Origin: an uncultured Eubacterium sp.
GTDB lineage: Bacteria > Bacillota > Clostridia > Peptostreptococcales > Anaerovoracaceae
Length of the DNA stretch: 7,078 bases
Assembly: GCA_905193765.1 (NCBI GenBank)
Contig: CAJJPZ010000111.1
Location: forward strand, 1 to 7,078
Direction: 5' to 3'
Position numbers and translations under genes: made by a program. Shown here one piece after another: positions 1-6,586 of this stretch; the first letter of the stretch is position 1, and each line of letters starts with the position of its first letter. The notes beneath the pieces are model-generated. The model did no database searches. It was not told the origin of the DNA and saw nothing but the letters and a program-made list of their open reading frames with translations.

Positions 1-633
1 TTCAAGCTGCTCCGTTTCTGAAAACGCTTCGATCAGATATTTTTTGAATGCGCTGATATCCATATCGTCTTTCAGATACGGACGAATATTCGTGACTCTG
101 CTTCTCACTGACTTTATACCCTTTGACTCGATCTTACCTGCCTTGACTTTCAATGTATCCTTCACATTTTCAAGATCTGAATCAAACAATATCGTTCCGT
201 GATGCAAAAGTATGCCATCCTTATAAAACTGTGCATTCCCGGAAATTTTCATACCATCTACAGTAACATCGTTCCGTCCTGTCTGTACAGCATTTATCCC
301 AAGTGATTTCAATGCATCTGTCAGCGGCCTGGTAAATGTCATGAAATCTATGTCAGCCTTTACATCCGGTATCAGAAACGAATAGTTGAGATTACCCAGA
401 TCATGATATACCGCACCGCCACCGGTTATTCTGCGTACTACATTTATATCGTTCTCATAAATATAGTCGATATTTATCTCTTCTATCGTATTCTGATGTT
501 TTCCTACAATCACTGACGGTTCATTCTGCCAAAGCAGAAGTATCATGTCATCACTGCATATATTGCTGAATACATATTCCTCAAAAGCAAGATTGAAATG
601 AGGATCATTGGAATCATTTCTTATGTAAATCAT
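1..633 (-). CDS. lplA: Lipoate-protein ligase A, C-terminal part missing at the window edge
   Basis: Activates free lipoate with ATP and attaches it to the lysine of lipoyl domains, in the cytoplasm. I translated 211 residues from the ATG at 631-633; the frame stays open to base 1, so the end of the gene lies to the left. Family marks are visible: RRITGGGAVYHD (residues 67-78, lipoate/adenylate loop), GNLNYSF just after it, GRNDVTVDGMKISGNA (119-134) with K129 in the place of the catalytic lysine of E. coli LplA, and HHGTILF (144-150). The region from about 165 onward is the beginning of the usual C-terminal part; a typical LplA of about 330 residues would need roughly 120 more. An AAAGG sequence lies about 9 bases before the ATG, and the permease stop is 21 bases upstream. 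Its likely client is the lipoyl protein at 5315-5593. Identification is firm; the link to that client is inferred from context. Confidence 0.95.
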   Translation of the reverse strand, partial: MIYIRNDSNDPHFNLAFEEYVFSNICSDDMILLLWQNEPSVIVGKHQNTIEEINIDYIYENDINVVRRITGGGAVYHDLGNLNYSFLIPDVKADIDFMTFTRPLTDALKSLGINAVQTGRNDVTVDGMKISGNAQFYKDGILLHHGTILFDSDLENVKDTLKVKAGKIESKGIKSVRSRVTNIRPYLKDDMDISAFKKYLIEAFSETEQLE

Positions 634-654
634 TTCGTGAACCTTTCATTGATA

Positions 655-2091
655 TCAGCATGTGAGATCGCTGTCTCTGTATGAGCCTATACCTTTTTTA
701 TTATTTACAAGGAATATCCTTCCCAGTATCGTATATGCTATGACAGAGAATACAAGTGCTGCTCCTGTCGCCGACATGTATACGAACATCGGCCTTGCCA
801 CAAGCATTATCGGATCAAACAGTAAAACATATACTATACATGACATAATGAATACTGCTACAGCCACCCAGTTGAAGCCTCCCCAGTATCTGTACCGGCT
901 TGTCGATGATTTATCATAAGTACTCGCAAGGTTTATCCTCTGCTTTCTAAGGAAGAAGTAATCTGCCATCTGTATTCCAACAAGAGGTACATATACGACA
1001 CAGATTATTCCCATCAGTATATAAAAGTGATCATATATGAACAATGGACAGAATATCATAACAAGAAAAGTCGGTACCATGAAAATAAACGTCAGCTTTC
1101 CCCAGCCTATATTCTCAAATATCTTATACTGTCTCATCCCCAGGCAGGAATCATATGCGCAGATAGGTATGGAACTCAGATTTGCAAAGGCTATGAATAC
1201 CAGTGAGAAAAGTCCCAGTACAAGGCCGCCCAGAGGCACCATCCATTCTGTAGGGTCTATGGAATTGAATGCCAGTGATGTCGCGACACCTATTATTGTG
1301 CCTATCGATGCAGCCAGACATACGCCAAACATATTAGGCCAGTAGGCTGCTCTCGTGGTTTTGCAAAGTCTTGCCATTACACCTCTCGATGCCCACCAGG
1401 ATATACCTGCACCAACATTCACTTCAAAAGCGATCATGAAGTTCAGCATCCTGCCGCCGGGTACAGGGGAAATAGGTTCGCAGTCAAATACAGCGCTCCA
1501 TCCCCCCGGTGCAGTTGAAATAAGGACTACCATGCCCACCATTACAAGCGCCATCAACGGAGCAACTATTGCATTCATCTTACGCATCACGATCGGCCCT
1601 TTCCATGCGATCAGCCATGCAAGGATCGCTGCAATCAGCCCCAGGACATTTATAAGATGCCCGCTTTTGGACACAAAACCCGTAGTTGCCTGTATAACAT
1701 TCTCAACAGACCTGCCGCACATTACACTCAAAGTCACAGCCCAGCCCACCTGAGTAAGGAGTATTATAACAAGGATCACTTTCATTCCATTATTGCCCAA
1801 CCAACTTCTTCCCATAGTCCAGTGATCTATACCGTATTTTGCAGACGAAATAGATGAAGATATCACTGCAAGGAACACACCTACAACATTTCCTGCTATT
1901 GTTGCGATTATAGCATCCCATACACCTACAAACAGTGCCAGCGTCCCACCTGTCATGAAACACCAGGTTGCGATAGCCATCGCAACATCCATACATGTAT
2001 TGTCGAAAAAATTATATACTCTGTCAGATTTCAGCAAAGGAAGATTTCCTGTCAGAAATTCACTGTTGCTGCTTTGTGATTTATTTCCCAT
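655..2091 (-). CDS. NCS1-family permease (cytosine/purine/allantoin/thiamine type)
   Basis: Integral membrane transporter of 478 residues, the normal size for the nucleobase:cation symporter-1 family, with about 12 hydrophobic segments (for example near residues 105-125, 145-165, 172-192, 286-308 and the last at about 440-465). Family-like marks are the N-terminal helix pair followed by AKYGIDHWTMGRSWLG (about 84-99; NCS1 proteins have a KYGI..R..FG motif here), VGWAVTLSVMCGRSVENV (about 115-132), and ISWWASRGVMARLC in the middle, where relatives have the D(Y/F)xRY-like cation/substrate region. Known substrates of the family are cytosine, uracil, purines, allantoin, hydantoins, hydroxymethylpyrimidine and thiamine; nothing here picks one. 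The ATG has a near-perfect AGGAGGAA site five bases upstream. It lies 18 bases after the small one-helix protein and 21 bases before lplA, so it is in the same transcription unit as the dehydrogenase complex. It may import the substrate of that pathway or a cofactor precursor; both ideas are inference. Confidence 0.85.
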   Translation of the reverse strand: MGNKSQSSNSEFLTGNLPLLKSDRVYNFFDNTCMDVAMAIATWCFMTGGTLALFVGVWDAIIATIAGNVVGVFLAVISSSISSAKYGIDHWTMGRSWLGNNGMKVILVIILLTQVGWAVTLSVMCGRSVENVIQATTGFVSKSGHLINVLGLIAAILAWLIAWKGPIVMRKMNAIVAPLMALVMVGMVVLISTAPGGWSAVFDCEPISPVPGGRMLNFMIAFEVNVGAGISWWASRGVMARLCKTTRAAYWPNMFGVCLAASIGTIIGVATSLAFNSIDPTEWMVPLGGLVLGLFSLVFIAFANLSSIPICAYDSCLGMRQYKIFENIGWGKLTFIFMVPTFLVMIFCPLFIYDHFYILMGIICVVYVPLVGIQMADYFFLRKQRINLASTYDKSSTSRYRYWGGFNWVAVAVFIMSCIVYVLLFDPIMLVARPMFVYMSATGAALVFSVIAYTILGRIFLVNNKKGIGSYRDSDLTC

Positions 2092-2096
2092 TGTTC

Positions 2097-2104
2097 TTCC
2101 TCCT
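2097..2104 (-). promoter_or_regulatory. Ribosome binding site of the NCS1 permease
   Basis: AGGAGGAA on the minus strand, five bases before the ATG at 2091. It is a near-consensus Shine-Dalgarno sequence and fixes the permease start. It lies in the 18-base gap after the TAG of the small membrane protein, so the permease can be initiated independently of the upstream gene. Confidence 0.8.
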
Positions 2105-2109
2105 GTTCA

Positions 2110-2325
2110 CTAAATTACATCCAGAGCTACAAGTATCACCGGCAGTACCCCAAACAGTGCTGCGATCACAGCTGTTGCGATCCAGTCGCTTTTCGGCAAC
2201 GGCTCGCATACACCTCCATCTTCAGTTATTATTGAAACTCTTCTTATTACTTCATTCTCATATTCCTCAGGAAGCCCTGTCTTTCCCCTTATTTCATTTG
2301 CAACTTTATCATATACTGACATCAT
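2110..2325 (-). CDS. Small protein with one C-terminal membrane helix, next to an NCS1 permease
   Basis: A 71-residue protein that I cannot assign to a named family. The first about 45 residues are polar and charged (SVYDKVANEIRGKTGLPEEY, then a basic/acidic stretch), and the last about 23 form one hydrophobic helix (from DWIATAVIAALFG to VILVALDVI). No signal peptidase site and no cysteine pairs are seen. It begins with two adjacent ATG codons (2323-2325 and 2320-2322); a GGAGGTG site at 2330-2336 could serve either, so the protein may be 70 or 71 residues. It is a real gene by its strong ribosome binding site, its own stop and its tight spacing: 42 bases after the SDR and 18 bases before the permease. 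Several bacterial symporters have a small one-helix partner encoded directly before them, so an accessory or regulatory subunit of the permease is a reasonable guess. That is inference from position and topology only. Confidence 0.72.
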   Translation of the reverse strand: MMSVYDKVANEIRGKTGLPEEYENEVIRRVSIITEDGGVCEPLPKSDWIATAVIAALFGVLPVILVALDVI

Positions 2326-2329
2326 CTTA

Positions 2330-2336
2330 CACCTCC
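2330..2336 (-). promoter_or_regulatory. Ribosome binding site of the small membrane protein
   Basis: GGAGGTG on the minus strand. The GGAGG core is 6 bases from the ATG at 2325 and 9 bases from the second ATG at 2322, both workable distances, so the sequence does not decide between the two starts. Confidence 0.7.
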
Positions 2337-2367
2337 GTAATCACCATATAAACATCATACAGCGACT

Positions 2368-3186
2368 TCACCTGAACTCACATCCTCCGCATACATTCAA
2401 TGCCTGCCCTGTAATGTTACATGCCTCATCAGAAGTCAGAAAAAGTGCTGCATTCGCTATATCTTCAGCCGTCTGTGCACGCTTCAGTGCACACAACTGA
2501 TTACAAAACACATCTACCACATCACTTCCGTCATTTGCTTCTCTGAACATTTCCGGATATTTTTCTTTATATAAAGGTGCTGCTTTTTCGTAAAGCGGGG
2601 TATATATGAAACCCGGGCATATGCAGTTCACATTTATGTTGTACGGCCCCAGCTCGCGTGACAATGTCTGAGTAAAATTTATCACGCCTGCTTTCATAGC
2701 CGAATACTCCGCTATTTCCGGAGCACCGGTCTTGCCGGCAACAGATGCTGTATTCAGTATCTTCCCATGTCCCTGTCGTCTGAAAACATCATATATCGCC
2801 CTGCAGCAGTAGAACACTCCGCGAAGATTTATTTTATAGCTCATATCCCAGTCCTCGGCACTCATCCCGGTAAGAGGGTCGCCTTTTATTTTCCCGACTG
2901 CACCTGCATTGTTGACCATTATATCTAAATGGCCAAACTCATACTCAGCATCATGGATGAGCTTTTTGACAGAATGTTCATCAGTTATATCGGTCTTCAT
3001 GAATGCTACCCTGTTGCCTGATGCCCCTATTTCTGCTGCAGTTTCTCTGCCCGATTCTTCACAGATATCAGCTATTATGACACATGCGCCTGCCTTCGCA
3101 TATGCTTCAGCGATACTTTTCCCGATACCTTTACCACTGCCTGTAACGATGACATTTTTCCCGCTATAGTCGAATCTGATATTCAT
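2368..3186 (-). CDS. Short-chain dehydrogenase/reductase (classical SDR, probably NAD-dependent)
   Basis: A 272-residue cytoplasmic oxidoreductase interconverting an alcohol and a ketone. The Rossmann motif is TGSGKGIG (residues 15-22). D40 ends the second strand, which in this family favours NAD(H) over NADP(H). D66, the NNAG motif (92-95), N120 and the catalytic set S148, Y161 and K165 are all present with normal spacing, so it should be active. The CPG motif is followed by a long substrate loop (about 195-235, with YTPLYEKAAPLYKEKYPEMF), as in sugar-alcohol and butanediol dehydrogenases. Eleven cysteines occur, and the usual C-terminal DGG is replaced by CGGC (266-269). GGAGGTG at 3191-3197 supports this start. 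It follows the E3 gene by 33 bases, so it is likely co-transcribed and may make the substrate for the dehydrogenase complex; acetoin/butanediol is one option. Family assignment is firm, substrate unknown. Confidence 0.92.
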   Translation of the reverse strand: MNIRFDYSGKNVIVTGSGKGIGKSIAEAYAKAGACVIIADICEESGRETAAEIGASGNRVAFMKTDITDEHSVKKLIHDAEYEFGHLDIMVNNAGAVGKIKGDPLTGMSAEDWDMSYKINLRGVFYCCRAIYDVFRRQGHGKILNTASVAGKTGAPEIAEYSAMKAGVINFTQTLSRELGPYNINVNCICPGFIYTPLYEKAAPLYKEKYPEMFREANDGSDVVDVFCNQLCALKRAQTAEDIANAALFLTSDEACNITGQALNVCGGCEFR

Positions 3187-3219
3187 ACTGCACCTCCGGA
3201 TCTCATTTACTCATTTGTT

Positions 3220-4611
3220 TTACCTGACAGCAGGGGGCATGTGTATACAGATACCTTCCGCATCCAGTGCCGCTTCATGAACCGCTTCTGAAATCGTAGG
3301 ATGCGCATGTACGGTATCTATGACATCCTCCACAGATGCACCCATTTTTATGAAAGCAGATGCTTCACCTATTATCTCAGTAGCAGATGCGCCAAGCATA
3401 TGTATCCCCAGTATCCTGCCTGATTCACCATCGCTCACAACTTTGAAAAAGCCTTCAGTCTCTCCCATTGCCAGAGCCTTCCCACTCGCTGCAAGTGGGA
3501 ATCTGCCGACTTTTATGTTGCCGTACCTCACTGATGCCTCTTCTTCCGTAAGACCTGTAAAAGCAAGTTCCGGAGAAGTAAAGATGCAACTTGGTATTTT
3601 GCTGTCATCATATCGGCTCTTTATGCCGGCGATATTTTCTGCAGCGACCCTACCCATATCCGATGCAACATGCGCCAGAGGTCTGATCCCCGTAACATCT
3701 CCTATTGCATATACATTCTCTATGCTCGTCTTCGCCGTATCATCCACTTTGATAAATCTGCCATTCATTTCAAGTCCCAGTTTTTCCAGGCCTTCGAGAT
3801 TCGGAGCTCTGCCTGTGGAGATCATCACATCATCCGCCTGAAGAGTTTCTTCAATGCCGTTTTTCACGATGATCACATCTTTGCCACTGTTAGTTTTTCG
3901 AATTTTCTTTACTGAACAGTCTTTTTTTATTTTTATGCCGGAGCCTTTCATGCACTGCTCCAGTACAGCAGTCAATTCTGAATCAGCATTATTTATCAGA
4001 CGAGGCATTGCTTCGATAACAGTTACTTTGCTTCCGAAGGAATTGAGTATGTGAGCGAATTCGCATCCGATTACACCTCCGCCGATTATGATCATGCTTT
4101 CCGGTATTTTTTTCATATCCAGCAACTCAGTACTTGTCGCTGCATATTCACCTGCACCGGCTATACTGATCTGTGCAGGTCTCGAGCCGGTCGCTACTAT
4201 CAGTGATGAAAACTCTATTTCTTCTGTACCATCTGTTTTTTCAACAGTCATTTTATATTTGCTGTCCAGTATACCATGTCCTTTGAGCACACCTACCCCG
4301 TTGGCGGCCAGCAAACCTTCCACACCCTGTCTCAACTGTGCTACAACAGCATTTTTCATACCGATGGTCTCTTTTATATCTATCGAAATATCCTTTACAT
4401 GTATGCCTCGATATCCACTCTTCTTCACTGCATCGATGATTTCTGCATTCCTTATCAGTGTTTTGGTAGGGATGCATCCTGTATTCAGGCATGTCCCGCC
4501 TATGTTTTCACGTTCCACTAATACAGTTCTCTTTCCAAGCTGTGCTGCCCGTATAGCTGCCACATAGCCTCCCGGGCCTCCTCCCAGAATCGCAACGTCA
4601 TATTTTTTCAC
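3220..4611 (-). CDS. lpdA: Dihydrolipoamide dehydrogenase (E3)
   Basis: FAD-dependent E3 that re-oxidises dihydrolipoamide on the lipoyl protein and passes electrons to NAD+. Its 463 residues match the usual length of an E3 without an attached lipoyl domain. Visible marks: FAD-binding GGGPGG (10-15), the redox disulfide in GGTCLNTGCIPTK (C41 and C46), a second Rossmann motif IGGGVIGCEFA (about 176-186) for NAD, YAIGDVTG for the FAD ribityl contact, and the dimer-interface catalytic motif HAHPTISE (435-442) with H437 and E442. All catalytic parts are present. The start is GTG (4609-4611): the preceding TGA at 4608-4610 overlaps it as GTGA, and AGGAGGTG lies five bases upstream. Many clostridial acetoin-type E3 enzymes carry a fused N-terminal lipoyl domain; this one does not, so the only lipoyl domain seen in the complex is the separate protein at 5315-5593. 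Confidence 0.97.
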   Translation of the reverse strand: MKKYDVAILGGGPGGYVAAIRAAQLGKRTVLVERENIGGTCLNTGCIPTKTLIRNAEIIDAVKKSGYRGIHVKDISIDIKETIGMKNAVVAQLRQGVEGLLAANGVGVLKGHGILDSKYKMTVEKTDGTEEIEFSSLIVATGSRPAQISIAGAGEYAATSTELLDMKKIPESMIIIGGGVIGCEFAHILNSFGSKVTVIEAMPRLINNADSELTAVLEQCMKGSGIKIKKDCSVKKIRKTNSGKDVIIVKNGIEETLQADDVMISTGRAPNLEGLEKLGLEMNGRFIKVDDTAKTSIENVYAIGDVTGIRPLAHVASDMGRVAAENIAGIKSRYDDSKIPSCIFTSPELAFTGLTEEEASVRYGNIKVGRFPLAASGKALAMGETEGFFKVVSDGESGRILGIHMLGASATEIIGEASAFIKMGASVEDVIDTVHAHPTISEAVHEAALDAEGICIHMPPAVR

Positions 4612-5309
4612 TGCTGCACCTCCTGTACATCGAGCTTTTCAGGATTTTCGACCAGTGATACGACTTCTCTGAGATATTCTGCAGCAAGTGCACCGTCGAT
4701 TATCCTGTGATCAGCTACAAGATCCAGCGGCATATATCGTTTTTCCACAATAGAGCCATTCTCCATCTCCAGTCTGCAAGACACCTTATTTACTCCAAGT
4801 ATCGCTACCTCTGGAAGATTTATTATCGGTGTAAATCTTTCTACTCCATACATCCCCAGATTTGTTATGGTGAATGTTCCTCCGCAGATGTCATCATATT
4901 CGATCTTCATCATTCGCGCACCCTTTATTATGCGCTTCGTTTCTGCACATAATTCGTCCAGGCTGAGCCTGTCCACATTTTTCACATTAGGTACAAGGAG
5001 TCCATTGTCGGTGGCTACAGCAAGCCCGATATTGATGCTCTCATGGATAGATATTTCCTCGCCATCTACACTTGCATTGAACAGTTCATATTTTTTTGAA
5101 GCCGTTGCACAGGCTTTCATCAGAATATGATTATATGTCAGTCTGGCTCCTGTTTCCTTATTCCGTTCATTATATTCATTTATCATTTTGTCTGCATTTG
5201 AAACATCTGCTGACATAGAGTATGTGACCCGGGGTACATTGTCCCAGCTGGCTTTCATCCGCTGTGCCATTATCGCCGTTGTTCCTGTTATCTTTATTGA
5301 TCTGTCCAT
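4608..5309 (-). CDS. 2-oxo acid dehydrogenase E2 acyltransferase, catalytic domain only
   Basis: Moves the acyl group from the lipoyl arm to CoA and normally builds the cubic or dodecahedral core. At 233 residues it contains only the catalytic domain: it begins with IKITGTTAIMAQRMKAS, which is where the catalytic domain begins in full-length E2, and ends just after the DHRIIDG motif (200-206) with H201 and D205 as the catalytic pair. GGTFTITNLGMYGVERFTPI is the conserved inner segment, with Thr where most E2 have Ser in TISNLG. A full-length E2 is 370 residues or more, with N-terminal lipoyl domain(s) and a peripheral subunit-binding domain of about 35 residues; both are absent here. In this frame a TGA occurs eight codons before the ATG, so the missing part is not hidden upstream. 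The start is five bases after the stop of the lipoyl protein, and the stop overlaps the GTG of E3. Acyl group specificity cannot be read from the sequence. Confidence 0.93.
   Translation of the reverse strand: MDRSIKITGTTAIMAQRMKASWDNVPRVTYSMSADVSNADKMINEYNERNKETGARLTYNHILMKACATASKKYELFNASVDGEEISIHESINIGLAVATDNGLLVPNVKNVDRLSLDELCAETKRIIKGARMMKIEYDDICGGTFTITNLGMYGVERFTPIINLPEVAILGVNKVSCRLEMENGSIVEKRYMPLDLVADHRIIDGALAAEYLREVVSLVENPEKLDVQEVQQ
4617..4624 (-). promoter_or_regulatory. Ribosome binding site deciding the GTG start of E3
   Basis: AGGAGGTG on the minus strand, inside the last codons of the E2 gene and five bases before GTG at 4611. It supports GTG as the true E3 start. With the GTGA stop/start overlap it predicts coupled translation of E2 and E3. 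Confidence 0.8.
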
Positions 5310-5314
5310 ATCTG

Positions 5315-5593
5315 TTATCCTTTTATCTCTTCAAGACATCCGCTTATATCCTCGTCAGCTCCACCTATGATACAAATCGGTGTCTGACAAGGCACTTTTT
5401 CACCCTCTTCGATCAGAATCTTTCTTACCACGCCCGAAGTCTCCGCTTCAATGGAATTAGTAAGTTTATCTGTTGTTATTTCCAGCAGGATCTCGCCTTC
5501 TCTGATTTCATCGCCTTCTGCTTTGCACCACTTTGCAACTGTTCCTTCCTTCATTGTCAGCCCCAGCTTAGGCATTGATACTACATTAGCCAT
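5315..5593 (-). CDS. Free-standing lipoyl-domain carrier protein
   Basis: A 92-residue protein consisting of a single lipoyl/biotinyl domain that would shuttle acyl groups between E1, E2 and E3. The N-terminal VVSMPKLGLTMKEGTVAKW (4-22) is the first hammerhead strand set; ITTDKLTNSIEAE (39-51) is the turn with the lipoyl lysine K43; GVVRKILIEEGEKV is the second half. The DK context is typical of lipoylated rather than biotinylated domains (the latter have MKM). The domain ends near residue 78 and is followed by a short acidic tail of about 14 residues, not by an Ala/Pro linker or a subunit-binding domain. AGAGGT at 5601-5606, seven bases before the ATG, supports the start. It lies 21 bases after E1 beta and five before the E2 catalytic domain, in a different frame from the latter. 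It is the likely target of LplA encoded at 1-633. Confidence 0.94.
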   Translation of the reverse strand: MANVVSMPKLGLTMKEGTVAKWCKAEGDEIREGEILLEITTDKLTNSIEAETSGVVRKILIEEGEKVPCQTPICIIGGADEDISGCLEEIKG

Positions 5594-5614
5594 TTTAATT
5601 ACCTCTCTTTCATA

Positions 5615-6586
5615 TTATTCTGCTACAGATCTTACACCTTCAACGATATCCTCCACCTGAGGAATCACATAACTTTCCAGATTTACTGTATACGGTACCG
5701 GCGTATTGAGTTCTCCTATCCTTACTATTTTTCTGTCCAGCGATTCGAATACATCTTCTGCTATACATGCCGCCATTTCTGCAGACCATGCACCGCGCTT
5801 CACCTCTTCCGTCACTATGACAACTTTTCGTGTCTTTGCAATAGATGCATATATCGTTTCCTTATCAAGAGGATACAGCGATCTGGGATCCACTACTTCG
5901 ATCTGGATTCCTTCTTTCGCAAGGAGCTCTCCTGCAGCTATAGCTTTCTGTACACATGCACCTGTTGCTATAACGGTAACATCACTGCCTGCCTTTTTTA
6001 TATCTGCTTTGCCAAGTTCTATCGGCTCTCCGTTCAGATCGACCTCACCTTCTCCAAAATACAGGTTGAGGTGTTCGAAATACATCACCGGATTCTCATC
6101 TCTTATTGCACCTATCAAAAGTCCATATGCATCCTGCGGTGTGGACGGATAAACGACTTTGAGTCCCGGGATATGCGTCAGAAATGCTTCCAGACACTGT
6201 GAATGCTGTGCCGCTGCCTGGAGACCCCCGCCGCATGGCAGTCTCAGTGTCATAGGGATCTTCATATTGCCGCCATACATATATCTGAATTTTGCAGCCT
6301 GGTTCAGCAGCTGATCGAATGCACATCCCATGAAATCATTGAACATCAGCTCCGGCACAGGCACCATTCCCAGTGAAGCTGCTCCTACCGACATACCTAT
6401 TATCTGCTGTTCCGTTATTGGGGTATCCTTTACCCTGTCAGGTCCGAACTCAGCCAGCAGCCCCTCAGTAAGTCCGAATGTGCCTCCGACTATGCCTACA
6501 TCTTCACCCATTATGAATACGTCCGGGTTCCTTTTCATCTCATGTCTGAGAGCTTCATTGATTGCCTTTGCATATGTGATTTTCAT
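5615..6586 (-). CDS. Thiamine diphosphate-dependent dehydrogenase E1 component, beta subunit (acetoin dehydrogenase AcoB-like)
   Basis: Beta half of the heterotetrameric E1, which together with E1 alpha binds thiamine diphosphate and transfers an acyl group to lipoamide. It has 323 residues, the usual length. Visible: MGEDVGIVGGTFGLTEGL (26-43); the cofactor-activating glutamate E59 in TPITEQQIIGMSVGAA; FMGCAFDQLLNQAAKFRYMY (85-104); AAAQHSQ with H128; the C-terminal transketolase domain with VDPRSLYPLD and VTEEVKRGAWSAEMA. The segment LMFNDFMGCAFDQLLNQAAK and the GGGLQAAAQHSQ region resemble what I recall of AcoB of acetoin dehydrogenases more than classical pyruvate E1 beta, but the same branch also contains enzymes of unknown substrate. 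The ATG directly abuts the TAA of E1 alpha (TAAATG), with a GGGAGG site inside the end of E1 alpha. E1 activity is near certain; the substrate (acetoin, pyruvate or another 2-oxo compound) is open. Confidence 0.94.
   Translation of the reverse strand: MKITYAKAINEALRHEMKRNPDVFIMGEDVGIVGGTFGLTEGLLAEFGPDRVKDTPITEQQIIGMSVGAASLGMVPVPELMFNDFMGCAFDQLLNQAAKFRYMYGGNMKIPMTLRLPCGGGLQAAAQHSQCLEAFLTHIPGLKVVYPSTPQDAYGLLIGAIRDENPVMYFEHLNLYFGEGEVDLNGEPIELGKADIKKAGSDVTVIATGACVQKAIAAGELLAKEGIQIEVVDPRSLYPLDKETIYASIAKTRKVVIVTEEVKRGAWSAEMAACIAEDVFESLDRKIVRIGELNTPVPYTVNLESYVIPQVEDIVEGVRSVAE

Noticed and set aside
634..654. Thiamine or other riboswitch upstream of lplA or the permease
   Set aside because: The gaps (21 bases here, 18 bases at 2092-2109) are far too short for a riboswitch aptamer, and no such motif is seen inside the flanking genes.
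1355..1753. Plus-strand open frame opposite the permease
   Set aside because: It is the mirror of hydrophobic transmembrane coding sequence, with no motif or supporting context.
2326..2367. Internal promoter or terminator in the largest gap (42 bases), between the SDR and the small protein
   Set aside because: An AT-rich TTTATATGG stretch is present, but I see no matching -35 box at the right distance, and no GC-rich hairpin followed by a T run. The gap is mostly accounted for by the ribosome binding site.
3320..3841. Plus-strand open frame of 173 codons opposite the E3 gene
   Set aside because: It is antisense to a clearly conserved E3 gene, has no recognisable motifs, and its Ser/Pro/Ala-rich composition is typical of a mirror frame.
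4608..5593. The two E2 pieces as one gene broken by a frameshift
   Set aside because: No coding sequence for a linker or subunit-binding domain lies between them in any frame, a TGA lies eight codons before the E2 start in its frame, and each piece has its own ribosome binding site. A single indel cannot explain the arrangement.
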